From assembly GCA_025330725.1 (NCBI GenBank), contig JAIWND010000036.1:182846-246845 (forward strand): 64,000 nt of DNA, in the 5' to 3' direction. This document shows, piece after piece, positions 48,612 to 60,025 of this stretch (positions within the stretch are counted from its first letter, which is position 1; every line of letters begins with the position of its first letter). The notes below the pieces were generated by a model, which worked only from the letters and a program-made list of their open reading frames with translations, was not told the origin of the DNA and did no database searches. The translations under genes were made by a program, and so were the position numbers. The DNA is from Chlamydoabsidia padenii (taxonomy: Eukaryota; Mucoromycota; Mucoromycetes; Mucorales; Cunninghamellaceae).

Positions 48612-49190
48612 ATCCATTTTGTTTTTGTCAAGAAGAATATACTTTATGTCTCTACTTTGTTGTAATAAATTTGTGTAAATCATTTATCCATCATTTTGTG
48701 GGGTCGATCATGTGCGGGATTTGAAACTTAAAATTCTGTAAATGGAACGGGGCATGGAATGTCTGGTTTTCTTTTTTTCTTTCGTTTCACTTTTTATCAT
48801 TCTTAGAGGAAGAATGCACCATACTTTATAACTGAACAACTTGGAACTTATGGTGACTCAATCACTTTGGTGAGATATGTAGGAAGAAAAAGACTAACCT
48901 CACGTTTTTTTTTTTTCTTTTATTAGGAATATACGTCTGTATCGTTGAAATAGCAAATACTTTTACACTTTAACAACAACAACGCCTGACCAATTGAACT
49001 TGCCTCGTTCTGGACATTTATAACTCCATTCAAGACAAGTAAGTGAAAATACAAAACAACAAAATATTGATTCCCTCTTAATCCATTGGCTACCCGCTCG
49101 TTATCTTACCCTTTGCCAAAAGTTCAAGTTTTACTGTCGGTATCTTTCCGAGGGTAAAGACACAGTTAATCTTACTTTACAATAGGTCTT
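48612..49190. other. Intergenic, possible 5' exons of the next gene
   Basis: Contains GCGGGATTTGAAA (48714-48726). Coding-like scraps around 49020-49150 could belong to the tentative gene that follows. Confidence 0.35.
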
Positions 49191-50346
49191 TCATCTTCTG
49201 AATGGAAACCTACGAACTGTATTACTACTATATCACTCTAATATGGATATCGAAAGGTAGGAAATATAGGTTAGAGGAACAAAAAAAAAAAAAAAAAAGT
49301 GCAGGAACTAGCTGGTAATCTCTTCATCCCTTGTAGGAATGGGACTCGTTGGATAAAGTTTGTCTGTGCGAAGAAGGTCGGTGATTGAAAGAGCAAGTCA
49401 GTAACGGATCTGGATGTGGTCTACAGGTATGTAGAAACAGGAGATGGCTACCGTACGATGATATACTGACCCCTCTCTTACCCTTATTTTTTAGTATCTT
49501 CAATCTTTGCTGGAACAAATCACAGCCTCAAGTCAAGTCCTTACTTTTTCTGTCTGCTACTCTGTAAAGCTGGATAATTGATACTCAGTCGTATCTTTAG
49601 TGGTAGGGAAAGATGACTCGACCACAAGTCAACTCATTAGAATCACAGCAATACTGGCATGCAGGAAGGATAATAGAAAGCTGCAACAATCGGCATACAA
49701 CAAGGTAGGATGAAGTATCAGCAATATCTATCAAAAGAAGGTAAAACACTCGGCGAGAAGATGCGAACTCACATTGTAACTTGTATTATCTATAGTGCAA
49801 TGGGGATCCTCCTCCTCCTGTCTTTTGGTGTAAAGCTGTGGCAACCCAAGGTAACAAAAAAGAAAAAAGAAAAAGAGCCAAGTACCAATGAACATTCGAT
49901 TAACCTATTATGATATTTTTAGTCCGACTACCAAGCACTTACTACTTATGTGACGTAAAATGGAACACCTCTTTGTTTGCTTCCGTGACCAATTATGGGG
50001 GATCCGATTGGAAGTATGACCCGACGGATCAAAAAAAAAATGGCTTGGAAGGTAACACTCGGTGGAAATCCCCCAAAAAAGGAAATCAAAGTTTAATTTG
50101 TTTTATTTTGATCTTCCCTTCCTCAGATAACGAAGGCAAAACTTGTCAACAAAACGGTCGGGGACAATGGATGGGAAAACAGCAATAGGACCAAGCAATG
50201 GTGACGGTTATATATCTTGGGTAAGGGACAAGGTAAGGATGGTGGGGTGGAAGATCTTTGAATTTGCCACTGATCCGCAAGACCCAGAAATGGAACATTG
50301 GTACTCCTTACAGAAAATCTTTTTTGGACTGATCCAGTGGCACTAA
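49191..50346 (+). CDS. Tentative multi-exon gene with one membrane segment, unidentified
   Basis: Several short open stretches are bounded by plausible splice signals. They are 49191-49257 (VFHLLNGNLRTVLLLY), 49496-49570 (LQSLLEQITASSQVLTF), 49600-49705 (DDSTTSQLIRITAILACRKD), 49710-49850 with a transmembrane segment (RTHIVTCIIYSAMGILLLLS), and a last part to 50346 (SWVRDKVRMVGWKIFEFA). I could not join all exons with certainty and recognise no family. It may be a single small membrane protein gene or partly non-coding. Confidence 0.3.
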
Positions 50347-50410
50347 AAATACCTTATCAATATAGAAACCTAGCTATTCTCATATTAAAATCTTGATACT
50401 TTATCTTTAT

Positions 50411-50450
<40 letters not shown>
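50411..50450 (+). repeat. (CTA)n microsatellite
   Basis: About 13 uninterrupted CTA/ACT triplets in the intergenic region. Confidence 0.85.
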
Positions 50451-50451
<1 letters not shown>

Positions 50452-50766
50452 TATTCATCTAATAAAACTGTCTATATTATTATATATCCCTTGACTTATC
50501 TTTGCAACTACATTGTGTGCATGAAGAGCTGGCTCAGCATAACGAGGCGCGTGTACCAGTCTTGGCAAGTCGGAGTTATGCACCACTTTTTTATGAACCC
50601 TTCTTTTTTAACTTTTCCTATTAAGGTACAATATTGCAACCACACCTGACTTTATGTTTTATATAAAAGACCATCCCTTCATTCGCATCAAAAAGAAAAA
50701 AAAACGAAAACCATCAATCACAACAACAACATCCTCTCTTTCTCTAATCACCAAATCAAAAAAAAA

Positions 50767-51740
50767 ATGTCAACCCAACAATTTAAGTCTGCAGACAGTG
50801 ATCCTTTGATGAAAGATCGAATTCATCCATCTACATCAAGTGAAAGCACTCAATATGACGATCCTCCTCTTAGTGAAGAAGAACAGTTGGCCAAAAAGAA
50901 GCAAGCTCGAGCGGCAGTGTTTCGGCAAATACGTATGTTCGCCCTGATGTTATTCGTTGATATTGGTCTCCCTCTGGCTCTTTACTATATTTTGAAAATG
51001 TACATTAGTGAATTGCTTGCTTTGATCATCTCTGGTGTACCTCCTCTTCTTCATGTCATTATCAATTTCATCATCAAGCGTCGTGTTGAAGTCATTGGTT
51101 GTATCTGTATCTTTTCCTTCATCCTATCTGCCGTTCTCACACTGATCAGTGGTAAGTCTTTTTTTTTTTTTTTTTTTTTTTTTTACCACTGAAATAGTCA
51201 TTCTAATCCAATCATTCTGAAATTCCAACAGGTAATGCTCGACTGGCGCTTTTAAGGGACTCCACTACCACGGCTGTGATCGCTACGGCATTTATTATCA
51301 CATTGATTCCTCTTCGTACACATTGGTTCAAGCTTTACCCCATGACTTTTCTTATCGCCACTCAATTGATGTCCGAGATCCCTCTGGAATGGACCGATGT
51401 GGAAGGTGTGCGTCAATCAATGTCGGCTCCTGATTTTTTCTGGGACAAGATGCATGATTTCCGTCGTCATGCTTATATCTGGACAGCTATTTGGGGGGTG
51501 TCTTTATACGTTGAATTTCTCATCAAGGTCATCATGATCGAAGCCACTAGCTTGACGGTAGATCAGATCATGTTGTATGGAACCATCGTCGTTTTTGTCA
51601 TTGTCGTTGTTACCGCCACCACTGGGACCATTGCATCTATCAGACTCCGAAAACGATGTAGTGTCTTTTATAACGACTGGATGAAGGCAAATGATTATAC
51701 ATCTCATTACAAAAAGACAGGGACGGATAATATAGTATAA
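50767..51740 (+). CDS. VC0807-like multi-pass membrane protein
   Basis: Two exons (50767-51151 and about 51231-51740) give about 298 residues. A hydrophilic N-terminus (to about residue 55) is followed by six or so membrane helices. The paired motif SGVPPLLHVIINFIIKRR and LISGNARLALLRDSTTTAV matches the pattern of the bacterial and fungal VC0807 family, whose function is unknown. The intron carries a T run of about 28. The C-terminus is basic and cytoplasmic by the positive-inside rule. Confidence 0.75.
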
Positions 51741-52502
51741 AATATGGTTTTTATTGAATTATAAATATATAAATGTGTGGTTATGTATAGTATAGATTAT
51801 GTAGATTATCCTTTTTGCCAATAAACTTGATTTATCCTTGATTAGTCCGTCTTGATGCCTATTTGGAATGAAGATCCCAAAAGCCAAAACGTTAATACAT
51901 GTATGTGTTTCCATCCTACTTGTGTTATATTACCTTATTTTACCAATAAAGTGTATATTGCTAGTTGCATGGTCCATACTTGTCAATCTATTGAAAGAAA
52001 GAAAGAAAGATTGTGAGTAATCGTCCCCCCCCCGCCAAGATATGAAACATGATGCAAAGTATAACCCTCTCGATATGGACCATGACCCAGCCCAGCAATT
52101 ACTATTACCATGTTTTTACCTGTTTGTATCTTCTGCATCAAAGTAAGAGACAAATACCTGAGTGACAATATTTCAGTAAGTCATCACGTCGAATGTTGTG
52201 AGGCCGACTCCTAATAAAAGTAAAAATAAAAGATGGGCATTTAGAAGACAAGTAAGTAGATGATTGACTTACCTTGTAGACACATATTTAGGTTGGTGGA
52301 TTAGTTGGCGACGTCAAGTTATTCTGTTGATGGACTTGTAATAGGCTGTCGGTCTGGTCATGAGAGAAAGGTGGTGAGTTGATAATAGTTAAAGAGTCGT
52401 TGGTTTGTTTTCAATACTTACTTTGTATCTAGCAACATGTTGAATCATAAAGGTACTGATGAAGGGATTTTAGTAGTAATGAGTGAAGAAAGGAAAAGAA
52501 AG
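51741..52502. other. Region with unresolved minus-strand exon-like pieces
   Basis: On the minus strand, pieces with splice-like ends read TRPTAYYKSINR, RRQLIHQPKYVST and SRPHNIRRDDLLKYCHS (52370 down to 52150), the last two in one frame across an intron. In-frame stops prevent joining them all. It may be a small real gene or a relic. Confidence 0.3.
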
Positions 52503-52996
52503 GGAAAATGCTAGGCACACGGAATTTTGGCGCCCGGCGTTTGAAAATGAAGTTTTCCTCAGTTTTGAAAAAATAAATCTTCGTCACAAAAAACAGATAA
52601 AAGTCATCACCAGTGTGGACAGACTAACACAAGGGTTTTGGTGCTTTACTTTTGCGGTGAAGTATGTTGGAAATATACTATAGTGTACACATGGCCACTT
52701 TAATCATTAGCATCGGTTGACAATGGAGCGAGTAGAGCCCTTTTCAAATCTTAGTAGAGGTAGGCGGATTTTGGAATTGATATTTGGTTCCTCCGTATTT
52801 TTTTTTTTTTTTCTTTCTTACAGGTAAAAGTCATCGCAAGCCTGAACATACTGACACAAGGGTCATGGAGCTTGACTTTTGCGGTGACTTGTGTTGGAAA
52901 TATGCCATAGTATCCACATGGCCACTTTAATCATTAGCATCCGTTAACAATTGAGCGAGTAGTGCTCTTCCAAAATTCCGTGCGCCTAGCATTTCC
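52503..52996. mobile_element. Short element with 27-bp terminal inverted repeats (MITE-like)
   Basis: GGAAAATGCTAGGCACACGG plus AATTTTGG at 52503-52530 is the inverse of 52970-52996 with only two differences. Inside are two direct copies (about 52602-52780 and 52832-52975) that share ACACAAGGG, TTTTGCGGTGA, ATGTTGGAAATAT, CACATGGCCACTTTAATCAT and GAGCGAGTAG. No coding capacity. No target duplication found. Confidence 0.65.
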
Positions 52997-53426
52997 GGGA
53001 TTTGAAATTCACAAAACAAACCCTCTCCACACACATACGATGAATAGAGTAAGCAACACAAGAAAAAGATACTTTAAACCTAAAAGATGGTTTGATCCTT
53101 TTTTTTTTTTTTCTTTAATAAAGATTGACCATGTGCTCCACTTTCATACACTTGTTAAAGAAAACGAAAGATTACCATGTAAAAATGAGTGTCCTGTTTA
53201 GAAAAGAAAACAACGATATATAAATCAGAGAGCAAGGTTTGTTCAGATTAGCATAAACTTTTTTTTGTGCTAATCAAAGCTATCGGCACTTTTGTCCATC
53301 GTTATCATTAATCGAGCGGTTTTACCATATCTAACTCGGGATCGCGCTCTTGGTAGGCAGAATTTTAAGAATGTAGTTTCATTCTTTCATCCCCTCTTTT
53401 TTTTTTTTTTTTTTTTTTTACGAAAA
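52997..53426. other. Intergenic, nothing recognisable
   Basis: AT-rich, with T runs near 53100 and 53400. No gene seen. Confidence 0.45.
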
Positions 53427-53436
53427 TGAAGATTTT

Positions 53437-53831
53437 AAATGATAAACGCAATCTTATTATCCTCAAAGCACAACTATTCCATGCTGCTAGAACATATGTC
53501 AACAAGTTGACCAAGATGGAATCCAATCTTACTTACTCTAAAGTGATGAAAAAGCTCATGGATCAATATATCACTCCTAAAATTGATTCAAACATATGAG
53601 TATGCATTCAATAGTACGGATCAAGATGTTGATGTACATCCTAGAACCTTTTATGCAAGACTATTTAAAGCTGCTAAATTGGCGAAGATTGAATTAGAAA
53701 CCATGATCAAAGGACGACTCCGTGAAGGTTATTGGGCTGCACATCATTCCCAACAAGTTACAATGAAAGAAAATCCATTCCAACCTAAGTATAATCCTAC
53801 CATGATGGAAATTTCTGCAATAGTGAAGTAA
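53437..53831 (+). pseudogene. Element C gag fragment
   Basis: Matches element A gag around its residues 50-200: LIILKAQLFHAARTYVNKL, KVMKKLMDQYITP, then, after a one-base insertion near 53582, TYEYAFNSTDQDVDVHPRTF and GYWAAHHSQQVTM. A stretch of about 28 residues present in element A is missing before GYWAAHH. Not functional. Confidence 0.85.
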
Positions 53832-54088
53832 ATCGATCAAAAAGAATACATGGAAACCGATTGAAACATTATGCATTACCTGATGTATTTTGGAGGAAAG
53901 AGGATCAAAATCTAGGCACTGAACTTTTCGGTCTTTAAAAGCAAGAAAAGACGCATAAAAAAAAGAAAGAAATAAAAAAAAAGAAGGAAAACACCCATAC
54001 TATTTTTTTTTCCATACTCTTTGCTATTTTCTTGAATCCCACTACATTTTTCCTGATGAACGAAATCTCTGATTACAATACTTTTTGA

Positions 54089-54448
54089 CCTTTGAGGGAG
54101 GAAGATACTCGCGAACGTTTAGCTTTCGCTCTCGGAGTAGCCAAAAATGAATATACCAACTTGATCTTTAAGGAGAGATTTTGGACTATCAAAAAAGACC
54201 ATTGTTTTGCCCATCAAATGTTGCCAGTCCTTATCAATAAGGTGCACTTTAAGTTAAAGCTGGTAACTCACTCCTTGGAATACCAAGAAAGACTTCGAAA
54301 CATTGTTGTGAAAGAATATCCTGGTAAGAAGAATTTGCATCTTCGCGGACAGGTAAACCGGCGTTTAGCTAAAATTGTTAATTGGTATCACTCTGGTGAG
54401 CTGGGGGCTGTCATACCAAATCTTGATGAATTCTTCGTCTTCCAATAA
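54089..54448 (+). CDS. Element C leftover frame of unknown function
   Basis: 119 codons open without an initial ATG, so probably the end of a longer protein. Basic and helical: AFALGVAKNEYTNLIF, LRNIVVKEYPGKKNLHLRGQ, VNRRLAKIVNWYHSGE, ending PNLDEFFVFQ. By position (between gag remains and LTR) it corresponds to the accessory frames of elements A and B. The YP-x(5-6)-L-x-G pattern followed by a basic helix is loosely like element B (QMYPQQSPADLYGLAIKKM). Homology is a guess. Confidence 0.35.
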   Translation, partial: PLREEDTRERLAFALGVAKNEYTNLIFKERFWTIKKDHCFAHQMLPVLINKVHFKLKLVTHSLEYQERLRNIVVKEYPGKKNLHLRGQVNRRLAKIVNWYHSGELGAVIPNLDEFFVFQ

Positions 54449-55067
54449 CATGTCCACACATACTCTTCTGTTTTCAACCCTAAAACTCATTTTTCTATAT
54501 CATGACCATAGTCCACAATTGATCGCGACCATAATTTCCTTTTGACACGCATATCCATATTAATTGCGATCATAATCCCTTTGTTTTAACACACTATATT
54601 TTATTACTAGTGACCATAATCCACTTTTGATCGCCTTTAGTATATCTTACCCCTGAATCTGATTAGTATAAATATCCACCTTCTTTGATCAGAATTCATT
54701 TCTTTTTTTCTTCAGTTTAATAGTATCTCAATCAATAAAAACTATCTTTGCAAATCAAAAAGGACTTTATTACACACTATCTCTTTTATTATCAAGTTAC
54801 TTAACAAATGTAACTTCTGTCTTTACTGCCCTTACTTTGGATCAAGAGCCTCTTTTATTATATTTTCAAATCCTGACTTACCTCGGTCGATCTTTTACTT
54901 TTTCGCTTAAATTACAAAGTACATTCAAATACATGTAAAGGTTGACTCTTACAAAAAAAAGATTCTGGTGCGCACTACTCTTTTACAAACTCAAGTTTAA
55001 CCGCAACAGTATCAAAATCCAAACACCGCCAAAACCAACCCCGACACGTCACAGAAGCAAAAGATAA

Positions 55068-55140
55068 TGCCCCGAGCGTGGCTTGAACACGCGACCTTTA
55101 GAACTTCAGTCTAACGCTCTCCCAGCTGAGCTATCAAGGC
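55068..55140 (-). tRNA. tRNA-Phe (GAA)
   Basis: 73 nt on the minus strand: acceptor GCCTTGA pairs with TCGGGGC, anticodon stem TTAGA/TCTAA with loop CTGAAGT (anticodon GAA), T arm GTGTTCAAGCC, discriminator A. No intron. Confidence 0.94.
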
Positions 55141-55997
55141 ACAGATACTTCCAAAATTGGTAAGTGATATATAAATCACCTAATTTAAACTCCGCTATTG
55201 AGGTTTATGCAGACTCGTGATTCGCAAAGCATATTTATAGTCTTGTTAGATAGTTTAGATAGTATAGTTCAATGTTTATGTTCATAGAATAGTAGTTGTT
55301 TATCAGACAATAGCAAGCGCGAGTTAATCGAACACCAACAAATAAAGAGATTTTCAAACAATTTTACCACTTTCTTTTTTTAAAACTATTTCAAGAGGGG
55401 TTTTCTATTGTAACGATTACTATTGGTGGTATGTCAATATGTAACAATGCTTGAAAAGGGGTAGAGGAGGTTGATAATTTTCAGGATCCAACGGGATATG
55501 AATTTGAAATCCAGTTCTGCATAAATTTTCCAATACAGCAAACCAAGTATTATATTCAGGGGTAGTCTAGAGAAAAAGATATTAACGTCTGAAAAAAATC
55601 GAGCCTTTTCATCATGGTATGACCTATTACTATTTCAACGGCTTACCTAGGCTGAGTCCATCTAACCCCTGATTATGCAGATTCAAATCCCGACGTTCAA
55701 ATTGGGATCTTTTTTTGTATAAACTCTTTTTTAACATGATCAAAAGCAATTATGCATAGGAAAAGAAATCAAACAGCCAGGTAGTACTGTGATCAGCCCC
55801 TTTTGTCCATGGAAATGGTAAAACTTACCACCGATGTTGTTGTAATAGTAGGGATAGAAGTCGAATATCAAAAATAAGTGATATAAAGGGTTATGTTTTT
55901 TTATTGAATAAAAGATAATGGGGTTTATATACTTTTAGTTGTGTATTGTTTTGATATGATTCTATAAAGGAGGTGATCCAAGTTTATACCAAGGAAG
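55141..55997. other. Intergenic with a diverged copy of the 283-bp repeat
   Basis: At about 55500-55690 the text AATTTGAAATCCAGTTCTGC, then TCATCATGGTATGACC and CCCTGATTATGCAGATTCAA, follows the tandem unit of 2275-3000 in order. ATTCAAATCCCGA lies at 55681-55693. No gene seen. Confidence 0.55.
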
Positions 55998-56384
55998 TTT
56001 ATTTTTTATTTTTATTGATTGATTACATAAAGTAATCAAGTCAAATTTTTTATTTTTTATTTTTGAAGAGATGATCGACATATGTCAAGACCCTGACAGT
56101 CGATCAATCACGTTTTTATTTTTTTATGATCGGGATTCAAATATCCAGATCAGTTTTTTTATTTTGGAATTGTAATTTATTTTGTGAACACAAGAAAGAG
56201 ACCAGCCAACCAGGATTCGTATATCGAAAGAAATGAAGCTGTGTCATCATTAATCTTTTTTCTTTTTTAACAAGTGTGTTGGTAATCTGATATTTCTTTT
56301 TTCTTTACTCTTATTTTTATAATAAAAGGTTACTTTTCAAACTCGTATTCCATATACTACCCCTATATCACACCAACACCACAG
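55998..56384 (+). repeat. 387-bp direct repeat, left copy
   Basis: About 98 percent identical to 59643-60025. Contains small inverted repeats (TGATTACATAAAGTAATCA; GATCGAC...GTCGATC) and ends CACACCAACACCACAG, ten bases before the ATG of a LINE ORF1-like frame. Confidence 0.9.
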
Positions 56385-56843
56385 GGCACTCAAGATGGAA
56401 GCTATCATCGAAGAAAATCAAACACTTCGCACCGAACTCATCACTGCCAAACAACTTATCGAAAAACTACAAAAACAAATACATAAACAAATCCAAAACC
56501 CGCCCCCAATTTTAAACAACGAAAAAAATCATGCAACTTCTCTTATGCTAGTAGTGAAGTTAGATAGTCAACACGCGTACAAAATTTCGCATATATATAC
56601 TTTATTCGAAGTCTGGTGTAACCGTCTCTTTAGCAATTTATCACATCGTTCCACTTCTTAACTTTTTTCAAAATTTCAACTCCGAACTCCGACACCCCCA
56701 CGGTACCAACCGAAACACCACTCACTTATAAACCGGCTAAAACTACACCCACACGCACTAAACGCACAGCCAATCACATCACCACTCACCTCCCTCCCGC
56801 CAAAACCAAAACTGGGATTAAAAACTCAGTTTTTCAAAACAAC

Positions 56844-57862
56844 ATGAATTTTAGCGACACCACCAACATTCCTGATTGGGGACAGCAACTCCTCAACAAA
56901 ATCAACAACATCAACAACGACATCACCAACCTTAATGCATTCAAAGAAGAAATAAATGCATTAAAAGAAGAAAACACAGCACTCAAAGCTAAAGTGGTCG
57001 ACCTAGAATCTCAATTAAAAAAATCGACCCATCAACCCACACAGATGGCCAAATCGGACTTCAATTTCGTCTTCCACCCGACTTCAACTAAAAATAGTCA
57101 ATGGGCCACATCATCCACCACCAGCACCCCCCATCCAACCTATGCATCCATTGCTAAGTCCGATAAAGCGGTAAGTCCAAATAAGGTAAACATCCCCAAA
57201 TCAGGCACAAAGGAAAAAAATCAACAAAAAAAACCCCCCCGAGCAAAAAAAAAAAAAAAACCACCCTCCCACTACTGACATGACTCAATGGGCATCCCGA
57301 GATTTCCAGGAATATACGGGCCCCTCTGGTTATACTTTTATCCATCTACCTACCAACAAAAGAATGACAAGGGCTTTAGTTAGAAAGAAACTAGAGCTTC
57401 TAGGCATCAACAACCGCAGAATCATCAATATTCATTTCCCGACCATTGGAATATGCGCCCTCCTAATTCACCAATCATACGAAAAGGAATTGAAGGAGAT
57501 ACTCACTGTTAAAAAAAATCCCCACCAAAGATTTCAGACCTGATCAAGCCACAGTGATCACAGATGCCAAGTTGAACAATTTGACAGATGACGAAAAACA
57601 ACAAAAGGCGATCACCATCTACAACAATCGACTACTCCGTCTATGCACATCCTTCAAAAATAACCATCTAGGTGCTGCAATCATCAGACACTTCCACGCA
57701 GTAGAAGGTCCCTTTCATATCAATCAAAACACAATTAATGCGTTTTTCAACCCCGCAAGTTCAAAACCCGACGACGACACCCAGATTGACACAATTATGG
57801 AATCCACCACCAATACACCAACAACTTTAGACACACAAGAAATCGATAACTATTATGAGTAG
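56844..57862 (+). pseudogene. LINE ORF1 (gag-like), broken into three frames
   Basis: First frame 56844-57278: coiled coil (KINNINNDITNLNAFKEEIN, ENTALKAKVVDLESQL) then a Ser/Thr-rich and Lys-rich tail that runs out in C and A homopolymers. Second 57280-57543: WASRDFQEYTGPSGYTFIHL, LVRKKLELLGINNRRI. Third 57554-57862: DEKQQKAITIYNNRLLRLC, IIRHFHAVEGPFHINQ. The order suits a LINE ORF1 with an RNA-binding domain. Another partial start lies at 56395-56661 (IEENQTLRTELITAKQL). Confidence 0.6.
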
Positions 57863-58850
57863 TACAAACCAGACAACACTCATCATCAGTCAGCTCAATG
57901 CCTCAGGTATCGATCGCTCACCTGATGAACTAATAATATTCGCAAAAAAAAAAATAGACATTATATTACTAACCGAAACTTACCTCTCCAGCGGACAACT
58001 CAACTCCGACTGGACACAATATCACAATTATGCAATCATACCACCAAATATGTATAGAGGACATGGGGGACTTTCTTTTCTAGTTAGGCCTGACTTTCCC
58101 TATCACATACACAAACTCGACATCATCAACCCATACCAACTCTCAATACAATTCGACAAATACATCATACATGGACTATACCTCCCACCAAAACTCACCA
58201 ATGAGGAGTACGCCCAAGTCATCAACAATATCACCATCGATCCCAATACGATTTTAATAGGGGATTTCAACACCCGACTAGGATCGTTCACCGGAGATCA
58301 CAGAACCAACAACAGAAATGATCCGTTCACTGAATGGTCATACAAACACCATCTACAACTCTGGAACCAACATCTAGCATGGGGTAAGGCTACCTTTGCC
58401 ACCAACATCGGCACCAGTATCATTGATTTTTTCCTTACCCCTTTGGGACCACTAACCGCATCACAACTCGACATTTAACTCCGACCACCATCTATGCTCA
58501 CTAACACTACACATACCAGAAAAAATTCGCAAAGCGCCCACCCCCACACACATCCGAGCACAATGGAAACTACAACGTCTGACAGAAGAAGAGATTGATC
58601 AGGCAATCAAAAGGGAGGCACCATGCTATCACACCATTCAATCTTTAGGTCGGGACCTAAACAACGCCATATACCGATCACTCAATGATAGTGTCACAAG
58701 AAGCAAGGTAAGAAATAAAAACTGGAGATGGTTCTGGAACGACGATCTACAACGACAAGCAGACATCAGACAGCGATCATTTCGACAATGGCATTCAACT
58801 CCGCCCACCTATTCTCTTCGCAACACACAAATACAACCAAATCATCACTA
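57855..58850 (+). pseudogene. LINE ORF2, AP-endonuclease domain, truncated
   Basis: The ATG at 57855 overlaps the ORF1 stop (ATGAGTAG). Endonuclease motifs: ISQLNASGI, catalytic Glu in ILLTETYL, RGHGGLSFLVR, ILIGDFNTRLGSFTGDH, and SIIDFFLTP. A one-base shift near 58475 stops the frame; the SDHHLC motif follows in the next frame, then IRAQWKLQRLTEEEIDQAI and a RWFWNDDLQ linker. The reverse transcriptase is missing, so it is inactive. Confidence 0.8.
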
Positions 58851-58857
58851 ACCTCAC

Positions 58858-59172
58858 TATCACCCCAACACCATTATATTGGGCGATCTCAATACAAGAG
58901 TGGGGTCCTTCACAGGAGACCATCGCACCAACAACCGCAATGGTTAAACAACAAACACCTCCAACTATGGAACAAGCAATTAGCGTGGGGGAAATCAGCT
59001 TTCGCCACCAATAATGGTTCCAGCATTATCGACTTTTTTTTCTATCACCGATAGGGCCGATTCATGCAACCCACAACTCTGATCATCATCTATGCACCAT
59101 CAATTTTCAAGTCCCGACTAAAATCAAGGATCAACCACCACCATCCCATATTAGGATCCAATGGTGTAAAAT
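58858..59172 (+). pseudogene. Second LINE endonuclease fragment
   Basis: Repeats, with about three-quarters similarity, the end of the endonuclease: TIILGDLNTRVGSFTGDH, QLWNKQLAWGKSAFATN, SIIDFFFY, NSDHHLCTINFQ and HIRIQWCK. Different enough to come from another copy of the family. Confidence 0.75.
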
Positions 59173-59642
59173 ATAGGGTTTGTGTAAAATAAAAATAAAG
59201 ACAAGTACGGTGAGAATCCTTCCTAGCCTTTATTTTATGAAGAGTAAAAAGTAGATGAAGAAAAATATGTTAACGGGAGAAGAAAACTATTTATACATGT
59301 ATGTGATTTTATGGGACGAGTAATAAGGACCAATTGCAATCATTAATTGATCATGAAGTTACGATGAAAAGTTTCTTTCGATGTGATGTATCATGGAAAG
59401 AATCGTTCTGTCTTGTAATGGTGTGATACGGTATTTGTATTGAAACCCCGCATGACAGAACGTTCTTTTTCTTTTTCTCTTTGTTAAATGACCATTTCAT
59501 TATTACTTTCATGATCACATCATACCATATGAATAGATCATAATGTTTCTCTTTTTATAATCATTTAACGTATGAGTTTTTGTTCGTACGATCGGAGACA
59601 GACTGACTGTGTCGATCGTCGATCTTGTCGTATCCGGCATTG
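59173..59642. other. Intergenic between LINE fragment and right direct repeat
   Basis: No gene seen. Near 59590-59630 there is GTACGATCGGAGACAGAC and GTGTCGATCGTCGATC, a local inverted arrangement. Confidence 0.45.
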
Positions 59643-60025
59643 TTTATTTTTTATTTTTATTGATTGATTACATAAAGTAATCAAGTCAAGTTTTTTATTT
59701 TTTATTTTTGAAGAGATGATCGACATATGTCAAGACCCTGACAGTCGATCAATCACGTTTTTATTTTTTTATGACCGGGATTCAAATATCCAGATCAGTT
59801 TTTTTATTTTAGAATTGTAATTTATTTTGTGAACACAAGAGACCAGCCAACCAGGATTCGTATATCGAAAGAAATGAAGCTGTGTCATCATTAATCTTTT
59901 TTCTTTTTTAACAAGTGTGTTGGTAATCTGATATTTCTTTTTTCTTTACTCTTATTTTTATAATAAAAGGTTACTTTTCAAACTCGTATTCCATATACTA
60001 CATATATATCACACCAACACCACAG
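59643..60025 (+). repeat. 383-bp direct repeat, right copy
   Basis: Second copy of 55998-56384; differs by one 4-bp gap, a CCCC/ATAT change and a few substitutions. Followed by TTTTAAATCCCGC (60042-60054). Confidence 0.9.

Larger units (their letters stand above)
53427..55008 (+). mobile_element. Element C: degraded relative of element A
   Basis: Holds a broken gag (53437-53831), no RT, one further frame (54089-54448) and an LTR-like right end with GATTCTGGTGCGCACTACTC and TTTAACCGCAACA, close to the element A end. It stops 60 bp downstream of the 3' end of tRNA-Phe. The left LTR is not recognised. Confidence 0.7.
56395..59172 (+). mobile_element. Broken non-LTR (LINE) retrotransposon with AP-endonuclease domain
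   Basis: Order: ORF1 remnants (56395-57862), ORF2 start with endonuclease (57855-58486) continuing after a shift to about 58850, then a second, different endonuclease fragment (58858-59172). No reverse transcriptase is present in this block. A further linker-like fragment (HKAFLWDIYQDARHK, KQFCAKLRGHITILQ) lies at 60110-60290, beyond the right direct repeat. Confidence 0.75.
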
